From Nissolia schottii (Eukaryota > Streptophyta > Magnoliopsida > Fabales > Fabaceae), in assembly GCA_003254905.1 (NCBI GenBank), contig QANU01112481.1:142215-206214 (forward strand): a stretch of 64,000 nt of DNA, given 5' to 3'. Position numbers and translations under genes: made by a program. Under the pieces are notes generated by a model that saw only the letters and a program-made list of their open reading frames with translations, was not told the DNA's origin and did no database searches. This document shows positions 1 through 16,250 of the stretch, piece by piece; the first letter of the stretch is position 1, and each line of letters begins with the position of its first letter.

Positions 1-2520
1 TTATGTTTAACTACTTAATTATATTTATATTGTTATACAGCTGAAGTGCTAACATAGATATTGATAAATTTTGCATTCTATTCCTTCAATGAGTGCCTAC
101 GCCCTACAAGTTGATATATAATTTCAAACCTTGTTTATTATTGATTAATCTACGAGAAAGAGTTCCAATTGTGTTTTTGATCAATAACATAACAGTACTC
201 ACATCAATGTTATATGTCGTCATTTAATTAATGAAAGTTGTATTAATTCATGAATCGATTTCATATAGCATTTGATATCTTTCAAGCAAGATAGTTGAAG
301 GAACAAAAAAGATAATATAATATCGCAATCAACCATTTAAACTATTTCTTTCTAATTAATTAATAAATAGGCGATAAAAAATAGTTAAAAATGACCACGC
401 ATACTTATCCACAACTTTGTATTTAAATCATAAAAAAATAGATCAAAATTTTAATTTTTAAAAAAATATAAACGGGCTAGCGGGCTGACCCATTTAAGCC
501 CGTGGATAGACCATAAACCAGTCGGATCCTAAAAAGAGACATAATTTTGGCCCAGTTCGTTTAGGCCCGCAGGCCTAAACGGGTCGGGCCTTAGCGAGCC
601 GCCCGGCCTGTTTGACACCCCTAAATATCTCATATCGTTCTATCATATCAATCAACATATTCAATCAAATATTTTGGTAATAATTATAATTATAACACAA
701 ATCTCTCAAAAGTAGAAAAATAACAATTACAATATTTTATTACGAATTTGGGTCAAACCCAACACCTTGAAAAGTCATTCCTGGGAGTGGATGCTATTTC
801 CGGAAGTGTTGACAAATTTTGCGAATAACATAGTCATCATTCAGGAGGACACTATACCTAGTCATCCTTGTTCCTGGTTGGTTAATGATTCATTTCAATA
901 ACATAATTTATGGCTCTCTTTTTTAACTTTTTAAAGTCAGAAGTGATAATTTTAATATTTATTATGTTTGACTATTCAACTTATTATTTCTCAAAATGTC
1001 ATTTTGAGTATTTTTTAAAAATTTAAAATATTTAACTTTTTAAAAAGCACTATTTAAAACACGCAAAAGAAAAATTTCTTGTATTACATATTTACATAAG
1101 TTACTTTTTTCAGAAGTTACTTTCGCATAAAAAGTTAAGTTATTTACGCAAACTAGCCCTAAGTCCTTCTGTGAGGTTGTTCTCCGTCATGTGTTCATGG
1201 AAGTTAAAATACAACCAATTAAACTATAATCGAAATGTAGTAAAATTTAAAACTATAACCAAAATTTTAGGAAATATCGTAAATGAAAATTTAATTTGTT
1301 GTTTTAGAAAATAAATTTTGTAATCAAATTCTACCCCAAAAAAAAAAGACTTTAATGCAGCCTAGTCAGCGATTATCTAAATGGAGATAAAAATTAACAA
1401 AGTAAAATTTATAAAGATAAATATTTAGAAAACTGGGAGCTCGCCACGTTAGCATGATAGAGTTCCATATGAGAATAAGAATATAGGATATAGAATATGA
1501 TAGAATATAATACAGGATAAGATGTTGAATTAGGATGACAATGTTAAAAACTTTACGCTGTCGCTAGATAACAATTACTCCCTTGTTTTATAATACATTA
1601 AGTCAATGATGAATTTAAAAGTAAAAAAAGAAAGACAAGTATGTACACTCTATTTCTATGAGTTTACCTGTTATTTATTGATAGTATAAAGTTTTTTTTT
1701 ACATTATCATTTAATCACATAATTCAATAAGCATGATATCTTCTCAAGTAGTGAGGGAAATAGTCAATCATTTTTGCTTATAAGACTAGATTTGATTGGA
1801 TAACAATTTAAAAAAATTTACATTGTGAGTAAATAAAAATTATTCTCTATTGCTGTGAGTTTAATTGTTATCCATTGTCAATGTAAAGTTTTTTATATTA
1901 TCATCCAATTAAAACATTCTATACATCTACCATGCATGCACTCCCATACATCATTAAAGATAATTTTGTCTAAATAAAAGTTAAAGGATTATCTAAAATA
2001 TGGTAATCCATATAGAATATGGGATAATCCACATTATTAGCAATGTTGCGTAATCAAACATGTCAATGTAAATTATCAAATAATTTAAATATAAGATTAC
2101 CGATAATTTATCCACATTATTTCATACTAAACGTCTCCTAATTGCATCGAGTTTGAACCTTGACTAAATTATTATATGTCAATTCAAGTAAATTGAGTAA
2201 TATATAATTAAGAAAAGAAACGTATCTGATTCTGTTTTAATGATGATCCCATCTAAGGATTAGAGGGGCTTAATCATAACACTGACCAGCTATCATGATT
2301 CATGAATCCTTCAGTTAACTATTTAATCCATATTTATTCAAATCCATTTCATTTGGGCCTGAACTTTTTTCATTTAGGCCTAGACTGAGACGCCTGTCAC
2401 CAAATGAATACACTTTAACATAAGTAACCCCTAACCAAAAAAAAAACTAGAAATTAAACCAAAATAGGAGACAAATAATGATGGCGTTTGGATGCATGAA
2501 CCTGTCACATAGTCTTCCCT
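1..2520. other. AT-rich intergenic region
   Basis: No credible gene is seen on either strand. The stretch is AT-rich with many short inverted and direct AT motifs. A GC-rich island at about 474-625 is listed separately. Segments at about 898-1160 (runs of 'aagtt' and 'cttttt') resemble part of 19190-19330 and look like old MITE-type debris. Confidence 0.6.
474..625. repeat. GC-rich dispersed repeat, hAT-type MITE-like end
   Basis: A GC-rich block rich in GGGC/GCCC words stands out in AT-rich DNA. Read on the minus strand it begins AGGGGTGTCAAACAGGCC, the kind of end seen on widespread plant hAT-like MITEs. The left boundary is not clear and no target-site duplication was established. Confidence 0.4.
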
Positions 2521-2527
2521 CTCTTCC

Positions 2528-2552
2528 TATATATATGTGTATATATATATCC
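2528..2552 (+). promoter_or_regulatory. Candidate TATA region of the tryptophan aminotransferase gene
   Basis: An alternating TATATA stretch lies about 100-125 bp before the start codon at 2653 and is followed by a purine-rich leader (GAAGAAGAAGAAG at about 2621-2640). Position and composition fit a core promoter and 5'UTR. This is inference from sequence only. Confidence 0.4.
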
Positions 2553-2652
2553 ACACTCATGCAAGAGAGACAGTAGTGAGAGTGAGAATTAAAAGAGTGA
2601 TTAAAAACAAGAGCTTTCAACTGAAGAAGAAGAAGAAGAAGGAAAAATAAAA

Positions 2653-6138
<3,486 letters not shown>

Positions 6139-6970
6139 TGATGTAGATGTGATTGACATAACTATATTTGGGGTGAGATTAGTGATTTAGATGCTTTTAG
6201 AATAATGTTTTATGTGAGATACAAATTTCTGTGTAGATTCCCCTGTCTCATATTCTGTCCACCAGATTTAGCTTTGTCATGTGTAAAAATTATGGCTAGC
6301 TTTGGAATTATGGATGTTGTCATATGATTTTATTCTCGTAGCGGGCAATCAATCAAATGTTATGTTCCAAACTCTTTCTTTATTTATTTATTAATTTATT
6401 TTATAAATAACAGGGCAGAAAAAACGCCCAAAACAAATCACTTGGTTACAATTCTCAGAAACTAGATATACACATTATCAGCAAAGAAAGTAGGAGAAAT
6501 AAAACCCAAAATGCTATCAAAGAAAACCACACCCTATTGAATGTTCAAACCCTTCTTAGAAAATTAGCTTCTCTAAACACATGAAAAAGCTTCACCCCTA
6601 ACCCTGACCAAATAAAATGAATTTTTTTATTTATATAATGGACTAAAATTGGATTGGGCTGAGACCAAATAAAAAAATAGGTCAGGTCCAACCTTTGTTT
6701 ATTTGTTTATATTGTAGAACTGTGGATATGAAGTTTTTTTTACATTGTGTGTATTTATTTTATTTATATTTTTTTTGGTATAGTGTGCATATTTGTTCTT
6801 ACAAGCTAAATAAAATGTGGGGGGCAAATATGAATTTTCAGCTCGTACAAAAAATTGGTCTACCCTGCCTCGTTTTTACTCCTCCATTGTTCAATATAGT
6901 TGATAGCATAACATAGCATTATGATTTTTTGTTTTTGTAATCACGATTTCATCATATAATCTTCAATTCT
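6139..6970. other. 3' flank of the aminotransferase gene
   Basis: The first 200-250 bp after the stop are probably 3'UTR (AT-rich, several AATAA-like words). No other gene is seen; the short open frame at 6695-6916 has no recognisable protein features. Confidence 0.5.
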
Positions 6971-7778
6971 AGGGGTACTCAAACCCAATCCAATCAAAGC
7001 CATTAAACCGATCTCAAAAAAAATGAAAAATGACCGAAATCGCAAAAGTTGAATTAAATTGAATCTTATATTTTATAAACCGCTTGGATTGAATTGAATT
7101 TTTTTTATTCAATTTTCAAAATCAATCCAATCCAAACCGAAAATATCACACACACATATATAAATATAATTTTATATTGTTAAGTTTATACTTTTAATTA
7201 TAATAATTTTAATTTATCATATAGTTTTTATATTTTTATTGTCATGCTTACTTAAATATCTCTTAACGCATAGAAAATGAGTTAATTAGTTTTAGGTAAA
7301 ACTCTTTTTTGGTCCCCTAGTTATATTTAATTAATCAATTTCATTCTTTATTTTTTAAAATCATTCAATTTGGTCATCTATTTATTAAAATGAATCAGTT
7401 TGATATTATTTCTTTCATTATCACACTTTTAAATGTGGTTAAATGAAAAAAAAATTAAACTAATTCATTTTAACAAATAAAAAACCAAATTAAACACTAT
7501 TAAAAATAGAAGTCGAAAATGATTAATTGGGTAGAACTACGACAACAAAAGACCCTTTAATTTTTTTTTATTGTTATATTTTTATTTATTAGCTTAAGTT
7601 ACTTATAGTTTATATCATTCTAAACTTAAAATTTTCTCTTATTAAAAATCGAATAAATCAATTAATTTCAAACCACTAAAATTTGGGTCGGATTGGATGA
7701 CCACAGTAAATTGTACTATTTGGATTGGATGAATTTTTCACTCAAAATCGATCTAAATTAGACAGTGAACACCCTTAA
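6971..7778. mobile_element. hAT-like non-autonomous element with nested repeat
   Basis: The left end reads AGGGGTACTCAAACCC and the right end, on the opposite strand, AAGGGTGTTCACTG, an imperfect terminal inverted pair of the type seen in plant hAT-like MITEs. Both subterminal parts carry the words GGATTGGAT/ATCCAATCC. The middle (about 7297-7555) looks like another inserted repeat: it opens with CTCTTTTTTGGTCCCC and closes with an inverted counterpart near AAAAGACCCTTT. No coding sequence. Confidence 0.5.
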
Positions 7779-7972
7779 TCTATTCACGATTTTAGAGAAA
7801 TAACTAAGTTTCAAACTCTGAAAAAAAAAGGAGTCTTTTAATCACGTAGATATAATTTAGTAGACCAAAAACGAATAAGGAAAAAAATATACAGCATACT
7901 AATATATTATTAACACAGCAAATACAAGGATCTCTAGCTTCAAATAGCAAAGAGTGTCTTATACCAGTTTTT

Positions 7973-10900
7973 TCATCTTCCAACAAATACCCCGCTAAAG
8001 ACTTGGCTGTCTCCACCAAGTGAAGCTTCCCACTCAATGGATGATATCACAATGTGTGACAATGCCGCAACCATTTCCTTCATTTCAGGCCTCTCCACTG
8101 GTTCCTCACGCAAGCACCAGTGAGCCAGTTCTGCCATCTGCAACATTAATTTACTATCAATTCAATTAAATTAAATGGGAGCATATATAGGTACATAAAT
8201 GGTAGGGTAGGGTGTGTGTTCACTATTTAATTTGGATTGAATCTAACCTTGTAGACATCTTCCACAGGATAGTTATGTTGAAGATTCACATCTATGACAT
8301 CTTCTAAAGCTGTCTGTGTGTCATCATCTTGGAACATTTTGTTCACCTAAATATGATGATAAAAAGAATGTTCAGCTTTCCTTCTTTTATGTTTAAAAAA
8401 GAAAGAGTAAATCTTGACTTTAGTCCCTGTGCATATGGTTATATTAGTTTTTGAATTATGAAAATTACTTTTTAGTCTACGAGAATTCCAAAAATTGATT
8501 AAATTTATCTTTTGGCATTTTGTCAAGTTAATCCATCTTAAAAACTAATTTGATTGATTTTTGTCAATTAATCTAATCCCATCCTTTCAAACAATGTAAA
8601 TAAGAGTGAACTCCACTTTCACTAAAAGAACTATTTGAATTTAATATCTCTCATCCATATATTTATTTATGTGTTTATTTTTTAGAATTGTTTTTCCTAT
8701 GTAAAGAGAGTTGAATTTGACTTACAACTGCAATGAGTGATTTCATTTTGTTGGCTTCTTGGCCGTCACGAAACAGTGCACGTTTCCCTGTTATCAACTC
8801 TGACAGAACCACTCCAAATGCAAACACATCGGTTTTTATGGTCACTTGAAGCTCCTTCACAGATCTTAAAGGGCAAAAAAGAATTTGTAATTGTAAGAAT
8901 ATCAAGCTGATCAATGGCATAACAAGAAAATTGTTTATTGCTGTTGAATTGAATGCAACAATAAAGAGTCTAGCTATGAATTGGAAAACACATATAAAAC
9001 ATACTCTGGTGGAAGGTAGCCTGGTGTTCCAACAAGCCTTGTCGCTATGAATTCTTCATCATTGGTTCGTTCTACCAGCTTTGCAAGCCCAAAATCTGCT
9101 ACCTAAGTACCAAATTCCAAGTTAATTATATGAACTACATAGATTTTTTTATTTAATGCTACTTTCTTAACTTGATTTCACTTTTAAAAAAATAGATGAA
9201 ATTGCTCCGTCTACAGCAAGTTACTCTAGAAAATCTTTGGATAGCTGTATTTTCTTACAAGGAACGGTGCATTTTTAGATACAAATATAATTTTTGAAGA
9301 CCACCTCGTTTTGTTGAACTACATATATACATGTCATCTTTGGCTGATTCACTAGATTTTAAGTACTAGATTGTGTGATACTTTTAAATTATGAATGTTT
9401 CATATTGTTTATAAAAATCACATAATTGAAGCTAGCTATGTGACTTGAATCGAATCGTCACTCCTTCTTACGATTTGGTTAAATAACTGAATGTCTTCAA
9501 ACAAATCACCACTCATTCAAGCGATTTGAGTAAAAGATTATTTAAAAAAAACTAAATAAACAAATAATCATGTAAAGATGTTTGTGTTGTCAAATCTCAT
9601 CAATCACCAATCGCCTCATGTCGCTTTTCCTATGTGATTTGTCTGTCTCATCAGTATTTTATATATTTTTGTTGTGTGGCTTTAACATATCGCTAATAAC
9701 TTGAGCAAATTGTTAAAACACACCACAATATCGTAATTTTGTTAGAAAGTACACAATCTCGTATTTAAACTTTGTAAATACCATAGTCTAGTAGATTTTC
9801 TGTTATCTTATGACAAGTAACTTGAATAGTTGATTCAGGTTAACCTGCCGCCATACACAAAAATAATGATAAAACAGATTTAGGATAAGTACCTTTGCTC
9901 TGAGCTTCTCATCAAGAAGAATATTGCTAGTCTTTACATCGCGGTGCACGTATCGCGCTTTCGTGTAATCGTGTATATATTCAAGGCCTTTTGCTGCGTC
10001 CAGTGCAATCTGAATCCTAGCACACCAAGATAGGGGCTGGTGACCTGTGCCAGTACCATGGTTTTATAAAATTTCTGATATAAATCAGAGAATATTTGAA
10101 CTTTCTCTGTACTAACAGAAATGTAGTACATGGGAACTAGTAGCTGTTGGATCAAAGTTTCAGCCAATGATCTTATAAACATTTATCTGGTTCTCATTCT
10201 TTTATGCATTCATGAGTAAAATCCATCAATACATGAGACTAGAATAACCATGTGAAAAACAAAGATCATAAAAAACACCTTTCAGCAATGGATCATGAAG
10301 ATGATCACTGAGAGATCCCTTGGGAACATATTCATACACCAAATAAAGATGGTCATCTCCACTGGCATATCCCAACAACTCCACCTGAAACATTGGTTAT
10401 ATCTGTAACATAATCAAACAAAATCGTGCTAGTTGCTACTACTTGAGACTTAATGCCTTCTAAAAGTTTATTGGTGACGACTTTGTGTATTTTGAGCTTG
10501 CATATGACTTTCGTGACAACTTTTTATGTTATTGGCGTTGTCCATTCTTAATCTAGAATGTCATTTTACTTATGTTATGTCATATATAAAGTATATTTTC
10601 GTTATGTCTCAGAATCTTACGATTCAATTCATGATTCATAATTTGCCTCGGTTGTGAGTCGCGATTCTATAACCATGGTACTTACAATGTTAATGTGATG
10701 GATCTTACATAAGGCCTTGAGTTCTGCATAGAATTCTTTGGACTTATTAGATCTCATTTTCTTCACAGCAACCTCCTGAAATGTTAAAATAACTATCATT
10801 CTCCATATTTCAGTTTAAACACGAAAAGATATACACTTGCATTTTCCTTAATCACCTTCTGGTCTAACATTCCAAAATACACACTCCCGTATCCACCAAC

Positions 10901-12953
10901 TCCAATCTTTCTGTTTTCGTCGAAGTTGTTCATAGCATCTTCAATCTCCTCAAGTGAATACTCTACTGTTCTTTCTGGATCAAATTGTGTTGCATCTGCA
11001 CCAATATTCACCATGAATAAGCAAACTCTTTACTTAAACTTTTGTAATTTTGAAATATAAGTTGCTTTTGGTTCCGAAAAATTCCTTGGTGAAGTTACCT
11101 TGCATATATTCTTTGTGATGGACAGAGTTCTTTAGGGGATTAGCTCTACTAGAAATTGATCTTTTCGAGACAGCGTTCAGATGATCTTTGCGGGTTTCAT
11201 TTGCTCTATTTCTCCTGAGAATGAGAATGATCACTGTGACAATTGAAAGCAATGTCACAACTGCAAAGATGCCAATGATTGCCACCCACTTGTGTTTCTT
11301 TTCTGCTTAAAAAAGGGGAAAACAAAGCAAGATAAATAAGAGTTCATGCTAGCTTAAATGCAACCTTTTAATTACTTTCTGTTCCAACTATTTTCAATGA
11401 AGAATTTGGTGAAAGGTACAAGTTCTTTACCGCAGTTAAACCAGTTTCTAGAACTGAATCATGAGAAACATACTGATTAAGTTCAAATAGGTGATTGGAT
11501 AACCTCTCATTTATATTTGACAACCATTTTGAAGGTAAAACAAAGGGAGGAATGGTAGAAGGAAAATTATGGTGGTTGTGGAGAGATGGTAGGCTCCATT
11601 TAGTTTGAGGGACATGACACAAATATAGAGAGACAAAAAATAATTCTGTCTCCTGCCCCACACAAATTCTGTGTCTCTAGTATCTCAGCTTCAGTAAAGT
11701 ATAGAAAATATAGGAAATTTGTATCTTGGTGTCTCTATGTTTGTGTCCCCAAAAACCAAATGGTGCCTAAAAGCATTTCCCTAACACAAAACCTCCAAAC
11801 AGCCTTTGTGGTTGTTAAGCTTAAATAAAGAAATTCTGCCGATGGAACTGGTTCTCAAATTAGAGCATACAACTGCTGTTAGCAGAGTCCAGAAGTTGCT
11901 GAATCATTAGCTCATTGCAGCTTTTAAGTTATGAGTCATAATTCAGTAAGTTTCTGTTAACCACATAGCTAAATGATAATCTCTGAAACCAAATTAACAA
12001 AGTAAATAAGTAATAGCAGCTTACTTGGTATCTGCTTCCATTTCTTGTTTTCATTTTTAAGTACAAGCTTTGTTTTCATTCTGTTTCCTGTTTTCAAGAT
12101 TTTGTGGAGGAAACACTCTAAAAAAGATTTTGTTATTTTTACTGTTTCCTTCCCAAAATCTGGAAAACAGAAACAAGCTTAAACAAGATCACAGTTTGTA
12201 TAATTAAAATTGAAAACATTGAAATGAAAGCATAAACCAAAAGATTTCCAAAATATCATGCATATTCAGATCATGGAGAGGTTGAGGCAGTGATAAACCA
12301 CCTTTTCTAGGAAGTGGAAGCCCATTCAATTCCCTGGGAACAAACAGCACCCAACCGACATCGATAAACGAAGGGTTCTGAGCCAGAGCTTCATTCATAC
12401 TCTCCATGCCACCAAGTGTAGCATTCAGAAGTCTAGCAATTGCCGTTGGTGTATCACTTCTCTGCACTGTGTATGTCACAACAATTTGAGACTCACTCTC
12501 CTCTGAAGAACACCCACATGGAATGTGTATTGCCAAATCCTCACCAGGGAACAAGAATTCACTAGCATTAATAGGCCATGCTTGGCCACTGTAAATCAAG
12601 GTGTTAATGTCCAAAAAGTTGTCATTTTGCTTCACCTTGTAGCTTGTGTCATAGAAATAACCACTAAGGTTGTTTGTGCTTTTACATGAGCAAGGCACTG
12701 TTATGAGGTGGTCTTGTTTTGTGCCACGCATTATGGGTTTGATTTGGGACGAATTGACAGTGTAATAGGATGCTATCTCTTCTATGTTGAGATCATAGTT
12801 TATGTGGTAGAGTGAGGCATTGCATGATCTTATGTTTGTGGAGCACTTGAAAGGTTCTAAGTAATTGGTTGTTTTGATTGAACGTTTGAGTGAAGACACA
12901 CTAACAAATGAAGCTACCAAGAGAAGAGAAAAGAGTTGAGTGAAAGAAGCCAT
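7973..12953 (-). CDS. EPR3: LysM receptor-like kinase, EPR3/LYK10-like, 10 exons
   Basis: It is a plasma-membrane receptor with a LysM-type ectodomain and a cytoplasmic kinase. Its closest remembered relatives are Lotus EPR3/Medicago LYK10 (exopolysaccharide perception in rhizobial infection) and Arabidopsis LYK3. Exons, 5' to 3': 12953-12302, 11302-11099, 10995-10856, 10775-10686, 10384-10279, 10044-9893, 9102-9005, 8864-8726, 8346-8248, 8137-7973; 614 aa in frame. Visible parts are a signal peptide (about 1-22), CxC pairs (PCSCK and PCGCSS) between LysM-like modules, a final LysM ending in [13 protein letters not shown], a membrane span (about 223-246), a Gly-rich loop [11 protein letters not shown] (317-327), the VAVK lysine (K337), HRD (431-433), DFG (451-453) and the activation segment [11 protein letters not shown]. 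All catalytic residues are kept, so it should be an active RD kinase. Function in symbiosis is inferred from family only; CERK1-type chitin receptors are the alternative. Confidence 0.9.
8403..8600. repeat. Repeat-like insertion in a receptor kinase intron
   Basis: The words 'agtccctgtgcatatgg' and 'gtctacgagaattcc' recall a common plant MITE/SINE-like family with phrases of the 'tttagtccctgt' type. It lies in the intron between exons 8 and 9 of the kinase gene. Ends were not resolved. Confidence 0.25.
11368..11775. repeat. Probable MITE in the first intron of the receptor kinase
   Basis: This intron portion carries repeated 'gacaca', 'tgtgtctct' and 'tggtgtctct' words and ends with 'ccaaaaaccaaatggtgcc'. 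It resembles the intergenic tract at 29290-29510 (AGAGACACAAAATAGA and similar). It is probably a dispersed non-autonomous repeat. The short open frame at 11368-11661 is not considered coding. Confidence 0.35.
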
Positions 12954-14100
12954 AGTGGTTTATGATCATGAAACTTGTCTGTCTTTTGTGAAGGAATGAG
13001 AGAAGAAGTATGGATTCAATGAGCCAGGTTTCAAAGTGCATCTCTTCTTGCACAGTTTGTTTTTGTCACTATGTGCTTGTTGCTACTTGCTTCTTTCAAT
13101 AAACAAAATAACATCTCAACTCATTGCAGATATGAGAGATTATTAGATATTTTTGGAAGAAAAAATGTTTGTTCGGTATCATTCATCATTTAATACATCC
13201 GTATTTACATCAAAATTAGGAAAATGAAAAACAATGTGACTTATAAAACTGACCTATATATAACAAAACTCTCTTCTTGCCATGATAGCATCTAGAAATT
13301 TTTGATTGCGACCCTTTTTGTTATAGGCCGTGAACTTATAAATTGTGATTATGATTGCTATGATTATAATATAATGCAATTGTTTGGAGACTATAATAAG
13401 TGTCTGTTACTAGGAACGAAGTGGGGTGTCCTTTGTGGGATCTCCGACGGCAGTTCTGGCCAAATCATATGAAGTTGTTGATTAAAGCCAGAGACTATAT
13501 TCCAACCAATAAAAATATTATATTTATATATATTGCCATCGCCATCCTGAAGCAATTTTTTCACAACCATGATTATTGACTTATTTAATGCTACTAGAAT
13601 CATAGATGCGCTAATAAATGCGAATTGCGACAAAATTAGCTGATAATCGAAGATTTTTTAAGAATAAAAGTAAAAATATAATACGTTGACTACTGGGAAA
13701 AAAAAAAAAAACCTCTCCAATCTCAAAGAGTGACATTAAAGTTACATCATGCAACTTTCATTACAAAAAAAAATAAGGGTGTCACGTAATCAAAGAGCTC
13801 TGCAATATACTAGAAATTAACTTTCCTAATTAAATGCTTGTTTAAGTACGTCATAACACTAAGCATATACCATCTTATGCATGTGTGAACTGATAAAGTC
13901 AGTCAAATACAGAAAAATAAAGTGGGGCTGGATATAATTAGATAAATTATTAAAAATGTAAAACAATATGTATAATTAAAACAAAAATATATTCTTTTGT
14001 ATTTATCAACTTGCTATCAATAGCTTGATGTTAATGTCCAATATTCTAAAGGCATTTCATCTATAAAAAAAAATATTTTCTTTTATTATCAATAAAGTTT
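12954..14100. other. Upstream region of the receptor kinase gene
   Basis: The first few hundred bases hold the promoter and 5'UTR of the minus-strand kinase gene. A segment at about 13300-13660 with AT-rich edges and a more GC-rich middle may be a small element. No gene is seen. Confidence 0.4.
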
Positions 14101-14387
14101 AGATGAGTTCATGAATGGCCGTCATCCCACTAAGTTTTGATGACGGTCATGCCACTAAGGTATCAATGTCATTCATCCCACTATGATCATGACATGCATC
14201 AAGGCTCTTCAAATGCTTACATAGGTATGAATAAAGCGTCCACCAAGACAGCTCTTACATTGGTAACAGAAATCAAACACACGTTCTTATGATTCTAACT
14301 TGAGTAGTCAAACTTGAGTAGATGTGTGAATGTTGCACAAGAGATGTTGTGTGGTGGTATGAAGAGCGATGACTCTCATGTGTATTT

Positions 14388-14860
14388 ATGGAGTATTTGC
14401 TCCCTACTGCATTTAAAGAACTACCTAGCCATGTTAGGAAGCCATTAATGGATTTAAGTGTGTATTTCAGTGACTTGTGCTCATCCACCCTTAGGGTTCA
14501 AGACCTATTGATGATGGAGAAGAACATCCCAATTATTCTGTGTACATTAGAGATAATCTTTCCTTTCGAATTGTTTGACCCAATAGAGCACTTGCTTATA
14601 CACTTGGCATACAAAGCACATGTGTGTGGTCAATTCAGTATAGGTAGATTATCTGTTCAAAAGGAGCATAGGAGCATTCAAAAGAATTATAAAAAATAGA
14701 GCTCAAGTAGATGGATCAATATGCGAGGCATATCTGTCAAAGGAGAATCTAACTTTTGTTCATATTACTTTGAGACTCATGTCAATTGTATGAGAACTAG
14801 GGTCAAGCGGAATGAAGATGGGCGTGAAAGTTTGATTTAGCCCACCTTGTCCATCTTTAA
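14388..14860 (+). pseudogene. CACTA transposase DUF4218 fragment, broken
   Basis: The frame at 14388-14699 encodes YLLPTAFKELPSHVRKPLMD, then ILCTLEIIFPFELFD and LLIHLAYKAHVCGQF, matching the DUF4218 pattern (LP..R..LP..V...; ..C.LE..FP...FD...HL..HL). After the stop at 14697-14699 the homology goes on: RAQVDGSICEAYLSKE, then in a shifted frame FCSYYFETHVNCMRTRVKR. So one stop and at least one frameshift break it within 500 bp. The upstream transposase core (DUF4216/Transposase_21 parts) is not visible. It is a dead fragment. Confidence 0.7.
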
Positions 14861-16114
14861 TCAACTTGGTGGTGCGACTCTAAAAACTAAAGACAGATGT
14901 TGTCCGAGGCAGAAAAAGACGCTGCATATTTAGTTGTTTTTCTTAATTGTAATGAAGTGCATTTATTTATGGAGCAAGTGCTCTATCATTTTGCTTTTAT
15001 TAACTTTTGTCTTCTCATAATTCAATTAAGTATTAATTAGTTTTGTTGCAATGCTTACAGACAGTTCTGACAAGATTTTTGTGAACATTCTGATCAACAA
15101 TTTTCTTTATGTCTCAGACCTTATGTATAAGAGTTTGATAGTACTAAATCAAGTCTTGAAACACTTTTTTCTTCTTTATTGTCATCAGTTTGGTATTGGA
15201 ATCTTTGTATGTAGATGCATAATCCACTGAATGGCACAACCGATACTCACTTAAGGAGGTCTTGAGGTCTTGTCAGTTGACACATGTACTATGTACATAG
15301 CTACAAGTTTCATACAATCAAATGGAAATAAAAAAATTAAAAAAAAAGAGGGAAAAAGAAGACAATAGTGATGTTTGTGTACCAGGAGATGTTGATAGTG
15401 GATAAGATGATGATTTGTATGGAATGCATAAGAAAGTTCTTGAATTAGAGAATGTTGGTGATGATCGGAATGTGAATAGCGTTGTGCTCTTTACTATAAT
15501 TGGTATTAGTATGATCAAAGTCATTTAGATAGAACATGGTCACGCCACCTCCTTAAAATCATTGAGATTAATCATAATAAAAATTATAGGACATATGATT
15601 CATTAATCATAGCACAAAATGTAAGATATGTAAATTATGTACACTATCCTGCAAAGTGTCAGCTAAGTTGAAAAGTTGTGATAAAAATTAAACATAGAGG
15701 CTGAGTTAAGGTTGAGAATGCATATCTAGCGGATGAACAAATCTCCTCAAAGGTAGTTGTTGATACTATATATCATTCCTGAATATCTATATTATACTTC
15801 AATGGAGGTTGACATAATTCAACTATCCAACCCAATGCTTAATGAGAACAACTAAGGAAGCAAAATCAGATGGTACTAAGGATGGTGAAGAAGATAAATC
15901 TAAAGATGATGTTGAGTCCAAAAATGATAAAGACAGTCATCGACTTTTACACACACAAAAAAAAAATCCCCATCTTTTAGAATAAATGAGGTGATAAGTG
16001 TTAAATGTATCATGGTTCCACTTCATCAAATAATAAACAGACATCTTTTGTCTTATTTGCATATTGTATTTGATATATGGGCGAAGTTAATACACAATCC
16101 CCAACTTTATTTAT

Positions 16115-16196
16115 GTATATCATGTTTGATTAAAATATGATATATGATATATATATATATATATATATATATNGTATATCATGTTTGATTAAAATA

Positions 16197-16249
<53 letters not shown>

Positions 16250-16250
16250 A
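16115..16250. repeat. (AT)n microsatellite with flanking 29-bp duplication and one N
   Basis: Two AT-repeat tracts (about 16147-16172 and 16199-16246) are each preceded by the same 29 bases (16115-16143 and 16174-16202), an offset of 59 bp. A single N at 16173 sits exactly where the second copy begins. Confidence 0.85.
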
